Shown: positions 25,062 to 34,254, counted from the first letter of the stretch. The stretch is 64,000 nucleotides of DNA from Tautonia rosea (GCF_012958305.1 NZ_JABBYO010000003.1:248001-312000); one strand, 5' to 3'. Numbers and translations: made by a program. Notes: generated from the letters alone by a model not told the origin.

Positions 25062-26729
25062 ATGGGTGTTCGTACTATTTTTTCTGGATTGGTATGTGTC
25101 GCCCTGCTGGTTGTCAATGGTGGAGTACTGTTGGGAGCCATTGGGGAGGATTCAACTTATGACGTCATCATCCACAATGGCCGGGTGATCGATGGGACGG
25201 GCAACGCCTGGTTCTACGGAGACGTGGGGCTGAAGGGCGACCGGATCGCCAGGATCACTCCTGCGGGAATGCTCGACGGCGAAGACGCGAAGGAGCGGAT
25301 CGACGGGACTGGGATGGTCGTCGCTCCGGGGTTTATTGATCTTCAAAGTCACTCGCGAGAGGCAATGCTCACCGGAGATGGCCGGGTCATCGGCAAGGTG
25401 ACGCAGGGAGTGACGACCGAGATCATGGGAGAAGGAACCTCAAATGCGCCAAGCAAGGAGCCGAAAGAATTCGACGTGCCGGGTGGGTTCGATCGCTGGC
25501 TGAAGGCGATGCAGGAGCACGGCGGGTCGGTGAACTTCGGGTCGTTCGTGGGGTCGGGGTCCGTTCGGAGCTACGTCAAGGGGATGACGCAAGGGCCGCC
25601 GTCGGCAGCGGAACTGGAGCAGATGCGCGTGTTGGTCCGCGACGCGATGGAAGGGGGGGCGTTCGGCCTGGCATCGGCCCTGATCTATCCGCCCGATAGC
25701 TTCGTCGGGACAGACGACCTGATCGAACTGGCCAAGGTGATGGCGCCGTACGGAGGGATTTATATCACCCACCTTCGATCGGAAGCCGACCAGTTCCTGG
25801 AAGCGATGGACGAGGCGATCCGGATCGGCCGTGAAGGAGGGGTGCCGGTCGAGATCTATCACCTCAAGGCTGCCGGGACGCGGAACTGGCCGAAGGCCAT
25901 CCGGGCGATCGAGCGGATCAATGCGGCAAGGGCCGAGGGGCTCGATGTGAGTGCTGATATGTATCCCTACACGGCCGGAGGGACCGGCCTGACCGCGGCC
26001 CTGCCGCCGTGGGCGTCGGCCGACGGGAAGCTTTATGAGAATCTCGCCGATCCGGTGATGAGGGCGAAGATCAAGGAGGAGATCCTCAATCCGACCTCAG
26101 AGTGGGAAAATCTCGCCGAGTTGTCGGGGCCGGAAAATGTGATCGTGCTGGGCCTGACGAAGCCGGAGACAAAGGGCTACGCCGGGAAACGACTCTCAGA
26201 AATCGCTGAGGCCCAGGGGAAAGACTGGATCGACGCAGCCATTGATCTGCTCGTCATCGAAGGACAACGGATCAGTACCATTTATATCATGATGAGCGAG
26301 GAGAACGTCGCGCTTCAGATGCAACAGCCCTGGATGAAGTTCGGCACCGACGCGGGAGGGCACGACCCAGAAAAGGCGACTGGCCTGGTCCATCCCCGGT
26401 CTTACGGGACCTATCCCCGCATCCTTGGCAAGTATGTGAGGGAGGAAGGGGTAATTTCGCTGGAGGAGGCGATCCGCAAGATGACGTCTGCAGTGGCCGA
26501 TCGCCTGTCGATCCGCGATCGGGGCTTGCTCCGCGAAGGGATGTATGCCGATGTGGTGATCTTTGACCCGGTGACCATCATCGACCGTGCGACGTATGAA
26601 GAACCGCACCAAATTTCGGTCGGCATTCGCGACGTGTTCGTCAACGGCCAGGCCGTGGTAAGGGACGGGGTTCATACCGGGGCCAAGCCGGGGATGATCG
26701 TTCGGGGACCGGGTTACCGAGGGGATTGA
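25062..26729 (+). CDS. Exported N-acyl-D-amino-acid deacylase family amidohydrolase
   Basis: The protein has about 555 residues. An N-terminal signal (VRTIFSGLVCVALLVVNGGV) points to export. The amidohydrolase fold is marked by HNGRVIDGTGN, VVAPGFIDLQSHSREAML, IYITHLRSEADQFLEAMDEA, EIYHLKAAG, and GTDAGGHD, then LREGMYADVVIFDP near the end. The usual H-x-H metal motif after GFID is Q-S-H here, so the first His is a Gln. ATG 25062 is preferred over ATG 25050 because GGAG precedes it at the right distance. Relatives remove acyl groups from D-amino acids or act on D-peptides. Its 3' end overlaps the convergent hisG by 16 bp. Confidence 0.85.
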   Translation: MGVRTIFSGLVCVALLVVNGGVLLGAIGEDSTYDVIIHNGRVIDGTGNAWFYGDVGLKGDRIARITPAGMLDGEDAKERIDGTGMVVAPGFIDLQSHSREAMLTGDGRVIGKVTQGVTTEIMGEGTSNAPSKEPKEFDVPGGFDRWLKAMQEHGGSVNFGSFVGSGSVRSYVKGMTQGPPSAAELEQMRVLVRDAMEGGAFGLASALIYPPDSFVGTDDLIELAKVMAPYGGIYITHLRSEADQFLEAMDEAIRIGREGGVPVEIYHLKAAGTRNWPKAIRAIERINAARAEGLDVSADMYPYTAGGTGLTAALPPWASADGKLYENLADPVMRAKIKEEILNPTSEWENLAELSGPENVIVLGLTKPETKGYAGKRLSEIAEAQGKDWIDAAIDLLVIEGQRISTIYIMMSEENVALQMQQPWMKFGTDAGGHDPEKATGLVHPRSYGTYPRILGKYVREEGVISLEEAIRKMTSAVADRLSIRDRGLLREGMYADVVIFDPVTIIDRATYEEPHQISVGIRDVFVNGQAVVRDGVHTGAKPGMIVRGPGYRGD

Positions 26730-27763
26730 GTGGCGAGCTGTTCCTGAAGTCTGTCAAAGGTCGAGGGGGGGCCTTCGGCATCAAAGAGAAATCGCGTGGG
26801 CATGCCGACCACGCGACGGGCACCGAGGCGGATCAGCTCGCGTTGAAACGAGGCGATTCGCCCGGCAGGGGCCAGGGCTGTCACTCGCCAGCAGGATCGG
26901 CCACGCTCGTCCCAGGCTTCCCCCCGCACCACATGCTGAGCGCCTTGATGGGCCAGGAATGCCGAAACGGCGGCAGCCTGGTGCCCTTCCTCGGGTCCGC
27001 CGACGACTTCGAGAAGAAGCTGACTTTCCGAGGCTCGGACCCCATCGAGTCCGTCGAGCAAGAGGGCAAGCGGCCCGGTGTCCCCCTCATTGATCAGGCG
27101 CTGAAGGCTCGGGGCGTGGCCGATCAGGCAGGAGGCCGAGTCAAGGACCTTGCCCCCTTCAATCTCTCGGAGCCGGTTGTCTTTCAGGGTCGTCCCTGAG
27201 CTGGTCAGGTCAACGATGATGTCGGCGATACCGAGCGTCGGGTGCAGTTCCAGCGCTCCGTCGGAGTGGATGATCTGGTAGTGGTAGATCCCCCAGCGGC
27301 GGAAGTGAGCTTCGGTGAGGGTGCCGTACTTGGTCGAGACGCGGAAGGCTTTGCCCGAGTCCTTGAACTCGGTGGTCAAGTCGACCAGGTCGAGCATGTG
27401 GGTTACGTCAATCCAGCTCTCGGGGACGGCGACGACCAGGCGGCAGCCACCGTAGCCGAGGTCGGCCTCAACAACGACGGCGTCGGTGGCTTCGTCCTGA
27501 TGCTCGGCGAAGACGTCCATACCGGTGACGCCCAGGTGGCATCGGCCTTCCTGGACCTGCACGACGATGTCCGTCGGCCTCATGAAGACGACATGAAAGC
27601 GCGGGTGGCCGCCGATGGTGGCCTCGTACTGCCGATCGCTCGCGCGCCGGACCTTGTAGCCGGCAGCCTTGAGCAGATCGACAGCCCCCTCGTACAGGTG
27701 CCCCTTGGAAGGAAGGGCGATGCGGATGGGGTTGATCACGGCGTTTCCGTTCTCCAGGCTCAT
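26714..27763 (-). CDS. hisG: ATP phosphoribosyltransferase with C-terminal extension
   Basis: The protein has 349 residues. It joins ATP and PRPP in the first step of histidine synthesis. The catalytic part covers about residues 1-225: IRIALPSKGHLYEGAVDLL, RPTDIVVQVQEGRCHLGVTGMD and the PRPP loop GIADIIVDLTSSGTTLKDN. Beyond it are about 120 more residues ending in an alpha/beta segment (WRVTALAPAGRIASFQREL, LGARRVVGMPTRFLF) that looks like an ACT-like regulatory domain. Short HisG enzymes that need HisZ lack such a domain, yet a hisZ-like gene overlaps its start by 4 bases. It is last in the hisS-hisZ-hisG unit. Confidence 0.92.
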   Translation of the reverse strand: MSLENGNAVINPIRIALPSKGHLYEGAVDLLKAAGYKVRRASDRQYEATIGGHPRFHVVFMRPTDIVVQVQEGRCHLGVTGMDVFAEHQDEATDAVVVEADLGYGGCRLVVAVPESWIDVTHMLDLVDLTTEFKDSGKAFRVSTKYGTLTEAHFRRWGIYHYQIIHSDGALELHPTLGIADIIVDLTSSGTTLKDNRLREIEGGKVLDSASCLIGHAPSLQRLINEGDTGPLALLLDGLDGVRASESQLLLEVVGGPEEGHQAAAVSAFLAHQGAQHVVRGEAWDERGRSCWRVTALAPAGRIASFQRELIRLGARRVVGMPTRFLFDAEGPPSTFDRLQEQLATQSPR

Positions 27764-29007
27764 TGGGAGCGAGCCTCCAGCACGTGATAGAGCCGTTCGA
27801 CGCCGAAGGCGAACCCAACGCCGTGGGGGTCGCGGTCACTTCCGAGGACCCTGGCGAGTCCGTCGTACCGGCCACCGTGGCAGACACCCAGAGGCCCGGA
27901 GGGGGTCGAGATCGAGAGATCAAAGATCATTTGCGAATAAAACCCGATACCGTGTCCGAAGCCCAGGTCCATCTCGATCCGTTCGGGAGGAATGCCGCGG
28001 GCTTCCAGCAGGTCGAGCATGGCGTAAAAACTTCGAATCGTGCCAGGAGCGAGGGCGGCGTAGCCTTGCTCAAGGCCCTGAAGGACATCGACGGCCGGTC
28101 CTCGAAGGTCGGCCAGGGCGTGGACGCGTTCGCGAACCCGTTCGAGCGTGGCACCGAGCGAATGGCCGAGCGCCCATTTCTTTCGCAAGCGGCCGACGAT
28201 CTCGTGACCGGTGCGGCGGCCAGTCACTCGGGGGACCAGGTGACGAAAGAGCCGATCGACGCCGGGATCGTCGGCGCGGTCGATGGCGGGCAAGACCGAC
28301 TCGGCTTCTTGCTCAGCGTCTCCCTGGAGCCATCCGGAAAGGCGTTCGAGGGCCGATTCCAGGGCCCGGACGTTGCGGCCTTCGGCGGCGGCATCACTCA
28401 GGTGCTCGACGAGCGAGGAAACGGCCGCGGTGGGGAGCCCGCAGCGTTCCAGAACCTCGACGATCAGTCCCGTATGACCGACTCTCACGGTGACATCGTC
28501 AAGCCCGACGGATGTTGCCGCGTCGATGGCCAGGGCGATGACCTCGGCATCGGCCTCAGGCCCGGGGGCGCCGAGCAATTCGACTCCGGCCTGAGTGAAT
28601 TCACGGTATCGGGTCGGTCCCGGGTCGCGCTCGAACCGGAAAACGGGTCCCGAGGAGCAAATGCGCCAGGGAATCGAAACAGGCTCGGGAGCGTCGATAT
28701 ACGCTCGGACGACGCTGGCGGTGAGCTCGGGTCGGAGACAGAGGCGGCCGGGTCCGTCGGCCAGCTCGAACAGTTTCGAGACAATCGAGGCGCCGCTTTT
28801 GCGCTCATGGAGTTCGGTGACTTCGAGGATTGGGGTGCGAATCGCCTCGAATCCGGCGGCGGCGAAGTGATCCATCAGGGTCCGTTCGAGCCGGGCAATG
28901 GCGGCGAAATCGCTCGGCATCCAGTCTCGGGTGCCGCGGACCTGAGCGATCGGGGCCTCGCGGTGAGCCACCGGGCCAGGGGCGGTTGAGGAGGGTTCAG
29001 CGGTCAT
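27760..29007 (-). CDS. hisZ: HisZ-like ATP phosphoribosyltransferase regulatory subunit
   Basis: The protein has 415 residues with a class II aminoacyl-tRNA synthetase-like core. Motif 2-like PVFRFERDPGPTRYREFTQAGVELLG and the C-terminal GVCHGGRYDGLARVLG with FGVERLYHVLE resemble HisS but lack the C-terminal anticodon-binding domain, which identifies HisZ. ATG 29007 directly precedes the conserved region; longer upstream reading is unconserved. Its stop overlaps hisG by 4 bases. In species with short HisG, HisZ activates HisG and confers histidine feedback; here the partner HisG is longer than the short form. Confidence 0.85.
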   Translation of the reverse strand: MTAEPSSTAPGPVAHREAPIAQVRGTRDWMPSDFAAIARLERTLMDHFAAAGFEAIRTPILEVTELHERKSGASIVSKLFELADGPGRLCLRPELTASVVRAYIDAPEPVSIPWRICSSGPVFRFERDPGPTRYREFTQAGVELLGAPGPEADAEVIALAIDAATSVGLDDVTVRVGHTGLIVEVLERCGLPTAAVSSLVEHLSDAAAEGRNVRALESALERLSGWLQGDAEQEAESVLPAIDRADDPGVDRLFRHLVPRVTGRRTGHEIVGRLRKKWALGHSLGATLERVRERVHALADLRGPAVDVLQGLEQGYAALAPGTIRSFYAMLDLLEARGIPPERIEMDLGFGHGIGFYSQMIFDLSISTPSGPLGVCHGGRYDGLARVLGSDRDPHGVGFAFGVERLYHVLEARSQ

Positions 29008-29074
29008 GGCGGGTCTGGGGGTCCGGAATCGGTCGAGTTGGGGACGTTCGCCGCGCGAATCATGGCAAAACGGT

Positions 29075-30469
29075 TCAACCCGTCGGGCCGGGCGGGGTGG
29101 GTTCGTGTGCTTCGTGTTGTTCGAGGATGCCCAGAGCGCTTCGAATCGAGTCTTCAAGGGTTGACCAGGCGAGCCCTTTGTCTTCGTGTCGGGTGGCGAG
29201 CATCCGGAGGTTGAAGACCTGATTTGCGTCCTCGTCTGGGCCGACAATGACGGCGAGTTTGTGGCCTCGGTTCGAGCCGTAGCCCATCTGCTTGCCGATC
29301 GAGATGGGTTCGGGGTAAACCTCAGCCCCGATCCCGGCCGCTCGGAGTCGGGCGGCGAGGCGCACCGAGGTCCCTGGGTTGACCCCCGGAAACTGGGCGA
29401 CGAGGACCGGCACCGTGGTGGCTGATGTAGGGAGTCGCTTCGCCTCTTCCATCAAGGCGATCAGGCGGTCGAGGCCGATCGAGGCCCCCACACCTGGCAA
29501 TCGCCGCTTGATATAGAGGCTCGCCAGATCGTCGTAACGGCCTCCGGAACTGATCGAGCCGAAGCGTTCCCAGCCGTCTACCGTCGTTTCGAAGACGATC
29601 CCGGTGTAATAGTCGAGTCCTCGGGCGAGACCGAGGTCGATCGTCACACGGTTCTGAGGAACCCCGGCGGCATCGAGCAGCTCAAGCACCTGGCGGAGGT
29701 TGGCGATCCCCTCGGCGGCAGTTGCGTGGGAGCTGAGGCGGTCCTCGGCCATCGTGAGGACGGTCTCACCGGAGCCTTTTCCCTGTTCGACGAAGTCGAG
29801 AAGAGCGCGGGCGTGATCGTCGGAAAGGGTTGCGCCGGTCGATTCGGTGGCAGTCAGTTCACTGAGCACGCCTTCCCGGCCAATCTTGCCAAGCTTGTCG
29901 AGGGCTCGAAGCACGGCACTTTTGCGGTCGATCACACCGAACGAATCGAGCAAGCCATCGAGGATCTTGCGATTGTTCAGGCAAAGGGTAAACCCGTCGA
30001 GTCCGATGGCCGCCAGCGAGTCGTGAATGACCTGCGCGGTTTCGGCATCGGCGACGACGCTCTCGGTGCCAACGGTGTCGAAGTCGCACTGGGTAAACTC
30101 GCGGAAACGCCCCTTGGCCGGACGCTCGCCGCGGAAGACCGATCCGATCGCGTAGCGCTTGAACGGGGTGCCGAGCTGATCGACGTGCCGGGCGACGAAT
30201 CGGGCGAGGGGTACGGTCAGGTCGAACCGCAAGGCCAGCTCGCCGGGGGTGCCGCCTTTGTTTGTGACCTCGAAAATCTGGCGGAGGACTTCATCGGAGC
30301 CGGCCCCCTTGCCGGTGAGGACCTCCATGCGTTCGATATGGGGTGTCTCGATCGGCACGAAGCCGAACGAAGCGAACGTCTTGCGCAAGGTCTCCAGCAT
30401 TCGCTCGCGCGGGATCATGGCCGAGGGGGGGATGTCCCGCAACCCGCTGGCAACGCGGGGATCGATCAT
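29075..30469 (-). CDS. hisS: Histidyl-tRNA synthetase
   Basis: The protein has 464 residues. It charges tRNA-His. Class II motifs: SGLRDIPPSAMIPRERML at the start, motif 2 FKRYAIGSVFRGERPAKGRFREFTQCDFDTVG, the histidine-binding LGLARGLDYYTGIVFE, and motif 3 GVGASIGLDRLIAL. The C-terminal anticodon-binding domain follows (VPVLVAQFPGV, EVYPEPISIGKQMGYG). I chose ATG 30469, which aligns with the family start; the open frame beyond it has no homology. It is the first gene of the hisS-hisZ-hisG unit, 67 bp upstream of hisZ. Confidence 0.95.
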   Translation of the reverse strand: MIDPRVASGLRDIPPSAMIPRERMLETLRKTFASFGFVPIETPHIERMEVLTGKGAGSDEVLRQIFEVTNKGGTPGELALRFDLTVPLARFVARHVDQLGTPFKRYAIGSVFRGERPAKGRFREFTQCDFDTVGTESVVADAETAQVIHDSLAAIGLDGFTLCLNNRKILDGLLDSFGVIDRKSAVLRALDKLGKIGREGVLSELTATESTGATLSDDHARALLDFVEQGKGSGETVLTMAEDRLSSHATAAEGIANLRQVLELLDAAGVPQNRVTIDLGLARGLDYYTGIVFETTVDGWERFGSISSGGRYDDLASLYIKRRLPGVGASIGLDRLIALMEEAKRLPTSATTVPVLVAQFPGVNPGTSVRLAARLRAAGIGAEVYPEPISIGKQMGYGSNRGHKLAVIVGPDEDANQVFNLRMLATRHEDKGLAWSTLEDSIRSALGILEQHEAHEPTPPGPTG

Positions 30470-30724
30470 CGGTCGGAGGTCCTGAAGGGGTCGGAATCGG
30501 CAATCGAATGGGCAGCATTGTAGCAAGGAACGCCGGAGATTCCCAACCGAACGATCATCGCGTGACCTTCGAGGCTCGGGCGTTGATCCCGGATGCAGAC
30601 CGGGACACACTGAGAAGCACAGGTCGTTTTTTCTGAACAAGGGCATCGGTCGCAAGAAGCCTGTGCTCACCCCCTTTGTGACCGGTCGAAGCACGCCCCG
30701 GAATCGACGTGAGGAGCCGTTTCG

Positions 30725-32053
30725 ATGAAGTTTGCGCAAAGCTGGACGGTCATTGAGAACGGGCAACTCATCGACGGCACCGGAGCCCCGGCCGTGCCGG
30801 ATGCTGCGGTGGTGATCGAAAACGGTCGGATCGTGTACGCCGGTCCCCGATCGGCCATGCCATCGGACCTCGTGCCGCCGAATGCCGATCGTCTCGACGC
30901 CAAAGGCGGAACGATCATGCCAGGCCTGGTCGAGGCCCACTTTCACCCGACCTATTTCAATGTGGCCGAGCTGGCCGATCTCGACATCAAGTATCCGGTC
31001 GAATATGTGACGATTCTCGCCTGTGCTAACGCGAAGCTCGCCCTGGAATGCGGTTACACCGCGGCCCGGAGCGGCGGCAGCCTGCACAACATCGACGTCT
31101 GGATGAAGAAGGCGATCGAGGAAGACCTCATTCCCGGTCCTCGACTGGCCGCCAGCGGTCGGGAAATCTGCGGAGCGGGCGGCTTGATGGACTGGAACCC
31201 AGACCACATGAAGCTTGGGATGGAGGGTCTGATCCTTCTCATCAATGGTCCTGAGGAAGGACGCAAGGCGGTCCGAAAACTCGTCAAGGATGGGGTCGAG
31301 TGGATCAAGACCTATCCGACCGGAGACGCCGCCGCCCCCGATACGGCCGACCATCACACCCTTTGCATGACCTTCGACGAGATGGCCGCGGTGGTCTCCG
31401 AAGCCCACAACTACCGCCGTAAAGTCACCGGCCATTGCCGGGCGACCGAAGGGATCAAGAACGCCCTCCGCGCCGGCTTCGACTGCCTAGAACACGGGAC
31501 GTTCATGGATCAGGAAGCGCTCGATCTGCTCCTCTCGCGAGACGTTCCGGTCGTGCCCGCCTTGCAGTTCGAATATGCGAGCGTCGTCAAGGGGCCGGAG
31601 CTCGGCATGCCGCAAGCGGTGGTGGACGGCCACCAGGAGACGCTCGACGGCGGGGCCGAGAGTGCCCGGATGATTCTGAAGGCCGGGGGGCGGATCGGCA
31701 TGGGGGGCGACTACGGCTTCGCCTGGAATCCGCATGGCGACTACGCGAAGGAGCTGACCTTCTTCGTCGAGCACGTCGGTTTCTCGCCGTTGGAGACGAT
31801 CACCTGCGCCACGAAGACCGGGGCCGAGATCATGGGCCGCGCCAAGGAATTCGGCACGCTCGAACCCGGCAAGCTGGCCGACGTGCTCGTGGTCGAGGGG
31901 GACGTGCTCGGCGACATCAAGATCCTCGAAGACCGCTCCAAACTTCTGGCCGTCATGCAAGGTGGCCTCATCAAAGCCGGTCGCATGTTCGGCAAATCGG
32001 CCCTGCCGCTCTCGCCGGCCGACCAGGCCGAGGCGGCCGGTACGGCCTCCTGA
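30725..32053 (+). CDS. Amidohydrolase (imidazolonepropionase/prolidase-like)
   Basis: The protein has 442 residues and no signal peptide. Metal-site motifs are intact: GTIMPGLVEAHFHPTY (H-x-H), a candidate carboxylated Lys in VEWIKTYPTG, VTGHCRATEG and CLEHGTFMD histidines, and the Asp in GGDYGFAW. LEPGKLADVLVVEGD is the usual C-terminal signature. This is the group of imidazolonepropionase-related amidohydrolases that includes Xaa-Pro dipeptidases and uncharacterised hydrolases; the substrate cannot be named. It is divergent from hisS, with 255 bp between, and followed by a large inverted repeat. Confidence 0.88.
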   Translation: MKFAQSWTVIENGQLIDGTGAPAVPDAAVVIENGRIVYAGPRSAMPSDLVPPNADRLDAKGGTIMPGLVEAHFHPTYFNVAELADLDIKYPVEYVTILACANAKLALECGYTAARSGGSLHNIDVWMKKAIEEDLIPGPRLAASGREICGAGGLMDWNPDHMKLGMEGLILLINGPEEGRKAVRKLVKDGVEWIKTYPTGDAAAPDTADHHTLCMTFDEMAAVVSEAHNYRRKVTGHCRATEGIKNALRAGFDCLEHGTFMDQEALDLLLSRDVPVVPALQFEYASVVKGPELGMPQAVVDGHQETLDGGAESARMILKAGGRIGMGGDYGFAWNPHGDYAKELTFFVEHVGFSPLETITCATKTGAEIMGRAKEFGTLEPGKLADVLVVEGDVLGDIKILEDRSKLLAVMQGGLIKAGRMFGKSALPLSPADQAEAAGTAS

Positions 32054-32353
32054 TTCTGGGCCATGAGGCCGTGCGAGGCCGGCCAGCCGCGTCGGGTGCA
32101 TCGAGTCTGCGAAGACGCACCGCCGCATTTCGGGGCAGATCGGTGCGTCTTCGCGGACTCGACGCACCATACAAAACCCACATCCGCATCCGCTTCCTGA
32201 GGTCGATGTGATCGGACCGATTCCGTCTCGTCATATGCGACAGCGGAGAAATATTCTTTCGCGAAAAACGAATACTCTGTGGTAAATGTCCAGAGTGGCC
32301 CGGGAACGATCGTTCCTGGCGGCGTCTCGTCGTGTTCATCCCGAGGAAGCATC
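32054..32353. other. Intergenic region with inverted repeat
   Basis: These 300 bp lie between the amidohydrolase and the SUMF1 gene. Apart from the large inverted repeat at 32095-32168, the stretch 32240-32285 is relatively AT-rich (ATATTCTTTCGCG, CGAATACTCTG) and is the probable promoter region of the gene at 32354, but I cannot define boxes with confidence. Confidence 0.5.
32095..32168. repeat. 28-bp inverted repeat with 18-base loop
   Basis: Bases 32095-32122 and 32141-32168 are reverse complements with two mismatches, one of which is G-U compatible in RNA. The core arms share GCGAAGACGCACCG. The stem starts 42 bp after the amidohydrolase stop. It is longer than a normal terminator and has no T-tract on either side. 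Possible readings are a strong transcript end, a mobile miniature palindrome (REP/MITE-like) or a small structured RNA. Confidence 0.8.
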
Positions 32354-33913
32354 ATGCGAACGATGATTGCGATCGGAGCGTTCTGCCTCGCTGGCCTGTC
32401 GGCTCACGTCGCCAGGGCCCAGGTTCCGGTCGAATTCGACACCCGCCGCGTGTTCGCGTGTACGGAAGTGGAACCGCCGCAACGGGCCGACTCGGCCCGC
32501 AAGGTGGTCCTGGTCGTCATCCCCATCTCGGCCAACTTCAACGTCCCGGAGCACACGGTCGAGTCGCTGCGCTACGAGTTGAATCTGCCGGATTCCCTCA
32601 CCCTGCTCGACCACCTGCCGCGGACCCAGACCGGGAGCAACGTCCTCGTCCGGCGCGAGCAACGGCAGGAACATGAGTTGACGGACCTCAACGTCTCGTT
32701 CGGCGGCGGGGGCCGGGTCGGCTTCAGCGCCTTCGGCCTGGACGTGGGCGTCGGGGGCGAAGGGCAGCGGACGAGGCGGGACCTCAACGAGGTCCGCACC
32801 AAGGTCCAGGTCGACCGCCTCCCTCCCCGCGATCAGGTCATCGTCACCGGCACGCACAACGAGGGCCAGACCCTCTACTTCGACCTCAAGTGGCACGATC
32901 AGACGACCCGCGAGGGCCAGACCGATTTCGCCCTGCTGGCCGAGGTCCCCTCGGACTGGACCGGTGACCTCGTCACGCTGACCTGCACGGCCCGGCGGGA
33001 CAGCACGGTTGTCGGGAGGCTGACCAAGTCCATCGGCTTCTACCTGGGCGGGGATAACGCCGCTCGGCAGAAGCTGGAAGAGCAGTTCCAGGACCCGACG
33101 GAATCGTATGCGGGCGTGAATGCAGGCCAGACCCGGTCCGACAACGGCCTGAACCTGGAACTGGTCTGGTGTCCGCCGGGGACCTTCTCGATGGGGAGTC
33201 CGAAGGATGAGCCTGATCGAGTGGATGACCGCGAGGGCCCGGTGGAGGTGACGCTGTCGAGTGGATTCTGGCTGGGGAAGTACGAGGTGACGCAAGAGGA
33301 ATATCGTCGGGCGATGGGGGAGAACCCCAGCGCGTTCGCCTCGACCGGGTCGAAAAAGGAGAAGGTCGCCGGGATGGACACGGGGCGGTTTCCGGTGGAT
33401 TGGGTCTCGTGGGGGGAGGCGCTGGCGTTCTGCCGGAAGCTGACGGACCAGGAGCGTCGAGCGGGTCGGTTGCCTGCGGGCTGGGAGTACAGTTTGCCGA
33501 CGGAGGCCCAGTGGGAGTATGCGTGTCGTTCGGGGACGCGGACGGCGACTGCGTTTGGCGATTCGCTGAGCAGCCGTGAGGCGAACTTCAATGGTTACTT
33601 ACCTTACAACGGTGCGTCGGAGGGCCCGTTCCTTGACCGTCCGACGGCGGTGGGGAGTTACCGTCCGAATAATTGGGGTCTGTACGACATGCACGGGAAC
33701 GTGTTGGAGTGGTGCTTGGACGAACAAAGTGACACCTTGCGTGGAGGCGTGGATCCATCAGTGCCATCCTTGTTCTCGAGCAGCGTGCTCCGCGGCGGCA
33801 GCTGGAGCACCTTCGGCGAGTCCTGCCGGTCGGCGAGCCGCGGCAGGGGTAACCCCGAGTTTCGGTTCATGAACGTCGGATTCCGCGTGGCTGCGGTTCC
33901 GTCTCCGCGGTGA
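32354..33913 (+). CDS. Exported SUMF1 / FGE-sulfatase domain protein with unknown N-terminal domain
   Basis: The protein has 519 residues. A signal peptide ends near ARAQ (residue about 21). Residues about 25-250 form a domain I do not recognise, rich in predicted beta strands and with a Gly-rich patch (FGGGGRVGFSAFGLDVGVGG). Residues about 270-519 are a full FGE-sulfatase domain: WCPPGTFSMGSPKDEPDR, GKYEVTQEEYRRAMGENPS, PVDWVSWGEALAFC, YSLPTEAQWEYACRSGT, NNWGLYDMHGNVLEWC and VLRGGSWSTFGESCRSASR. Relatives either oxidise cysteine in sulfatases or serve as binding domains; no sulfatase is adjacent. GAGGAAG supports ATG 32354. Confidence 0.85.
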   Translation: MRTMIAIGAFCLAGLSAHVARAQVPVEFDTRRVFACTEVEPPQRADSARKVVLVVIPISANFNVPEHTVESLRYELNLPDSLTLLDHLPRTQTGSNVLVRREQRQEHELTDLNVSFGGGGRVGFSAFGLDVGVGGEGQRTRRDLNEVRTKVQVDRLPPRDQVIVTGTHNEGQTLYFDLKWHDQTTREGQTDFALLAEVPSDWTGDLVTLTCTARRDSTVVGRLTKSIGFYLGGDNAARQKLEEQFQDPTESYAGVNAGQTRSDNGLNLELVWCPPGTFSMGSPKDEPDRVDDREGPVEVTLSSGFWLGKYEVTQEEYRRAMGENPSAFASTGSKKEKVAGMDTGRFPVDWVSWGEALAFCRKLTDQERRAGRLPAGWEYSLPTEAQWEYACRSGTRTATAFGDSLSSREANFNGYLPYNGASEGPFLDRPTAVGSYRPNNWGLYDMHGNVLEWCLDEQSDTLRGGVDPSVPSLFSSSVLRGGSWSTFGESCRSASRGRGNPEFRFMNVGFRVAAVPSPR

Positions 33914-34254
33914 CACGCATGCAGCCGCGTTGTCCCCCGAATCGGAGGCCCGTTCGGGGGCGCACGGCGCCGCCCCCGGACGGTGCTGGAGCGGGCGCGG
34001 TTCGTGTCGTTCCTCGGGTTGATCTCGGGGCGTCAGTTTTTATGGGGCGTGTTGAGGCGTAGAGGAGGCAGCCTGGACGAACCCCAGATTCGCGGATGCT
34101 CGGGCGCGGGCGACCGGCGACTGGGCTTTACGGCGGCCCATCGCATTCGATCTAATCGAAGGTTCCAGGCGGCCCTGAATCGGGCCGTTTGGTGGCCTCG
34201 GGGCGAGTCCGTCTCGGGCCTCTCTTTTGTTGAGCCTCGCACCCGGGATCGTCG
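33914..34254. other. Intergenic region upstream of ettA
   Basis: These 341 bp contain the hairpin at 33934-33960 and then GC-rich sequence with no repeat. A short open frame that starts here (33983) overlaps the ettA start and has Arg-rich, unstructured composition, so I do not call it a gene. Confidence 0.5.
33934..33960. terminator. GC hairpin after the SUMF1 gene
   Basis: CCCCCGAA (33934-33941) pairs with TTCGGGGG (33953-33960) over an 11-base loop, 21 bp after the stop codon. There is no T-tract. It is probably the transcript end. Confidence 0.45.

Noticed and set aside
27763-28989. 408-codon plus-strand frame opposite hisZ
   Set aside because: Shadow of hisZ, whose class II synthetase-like motifs are unambiguous.
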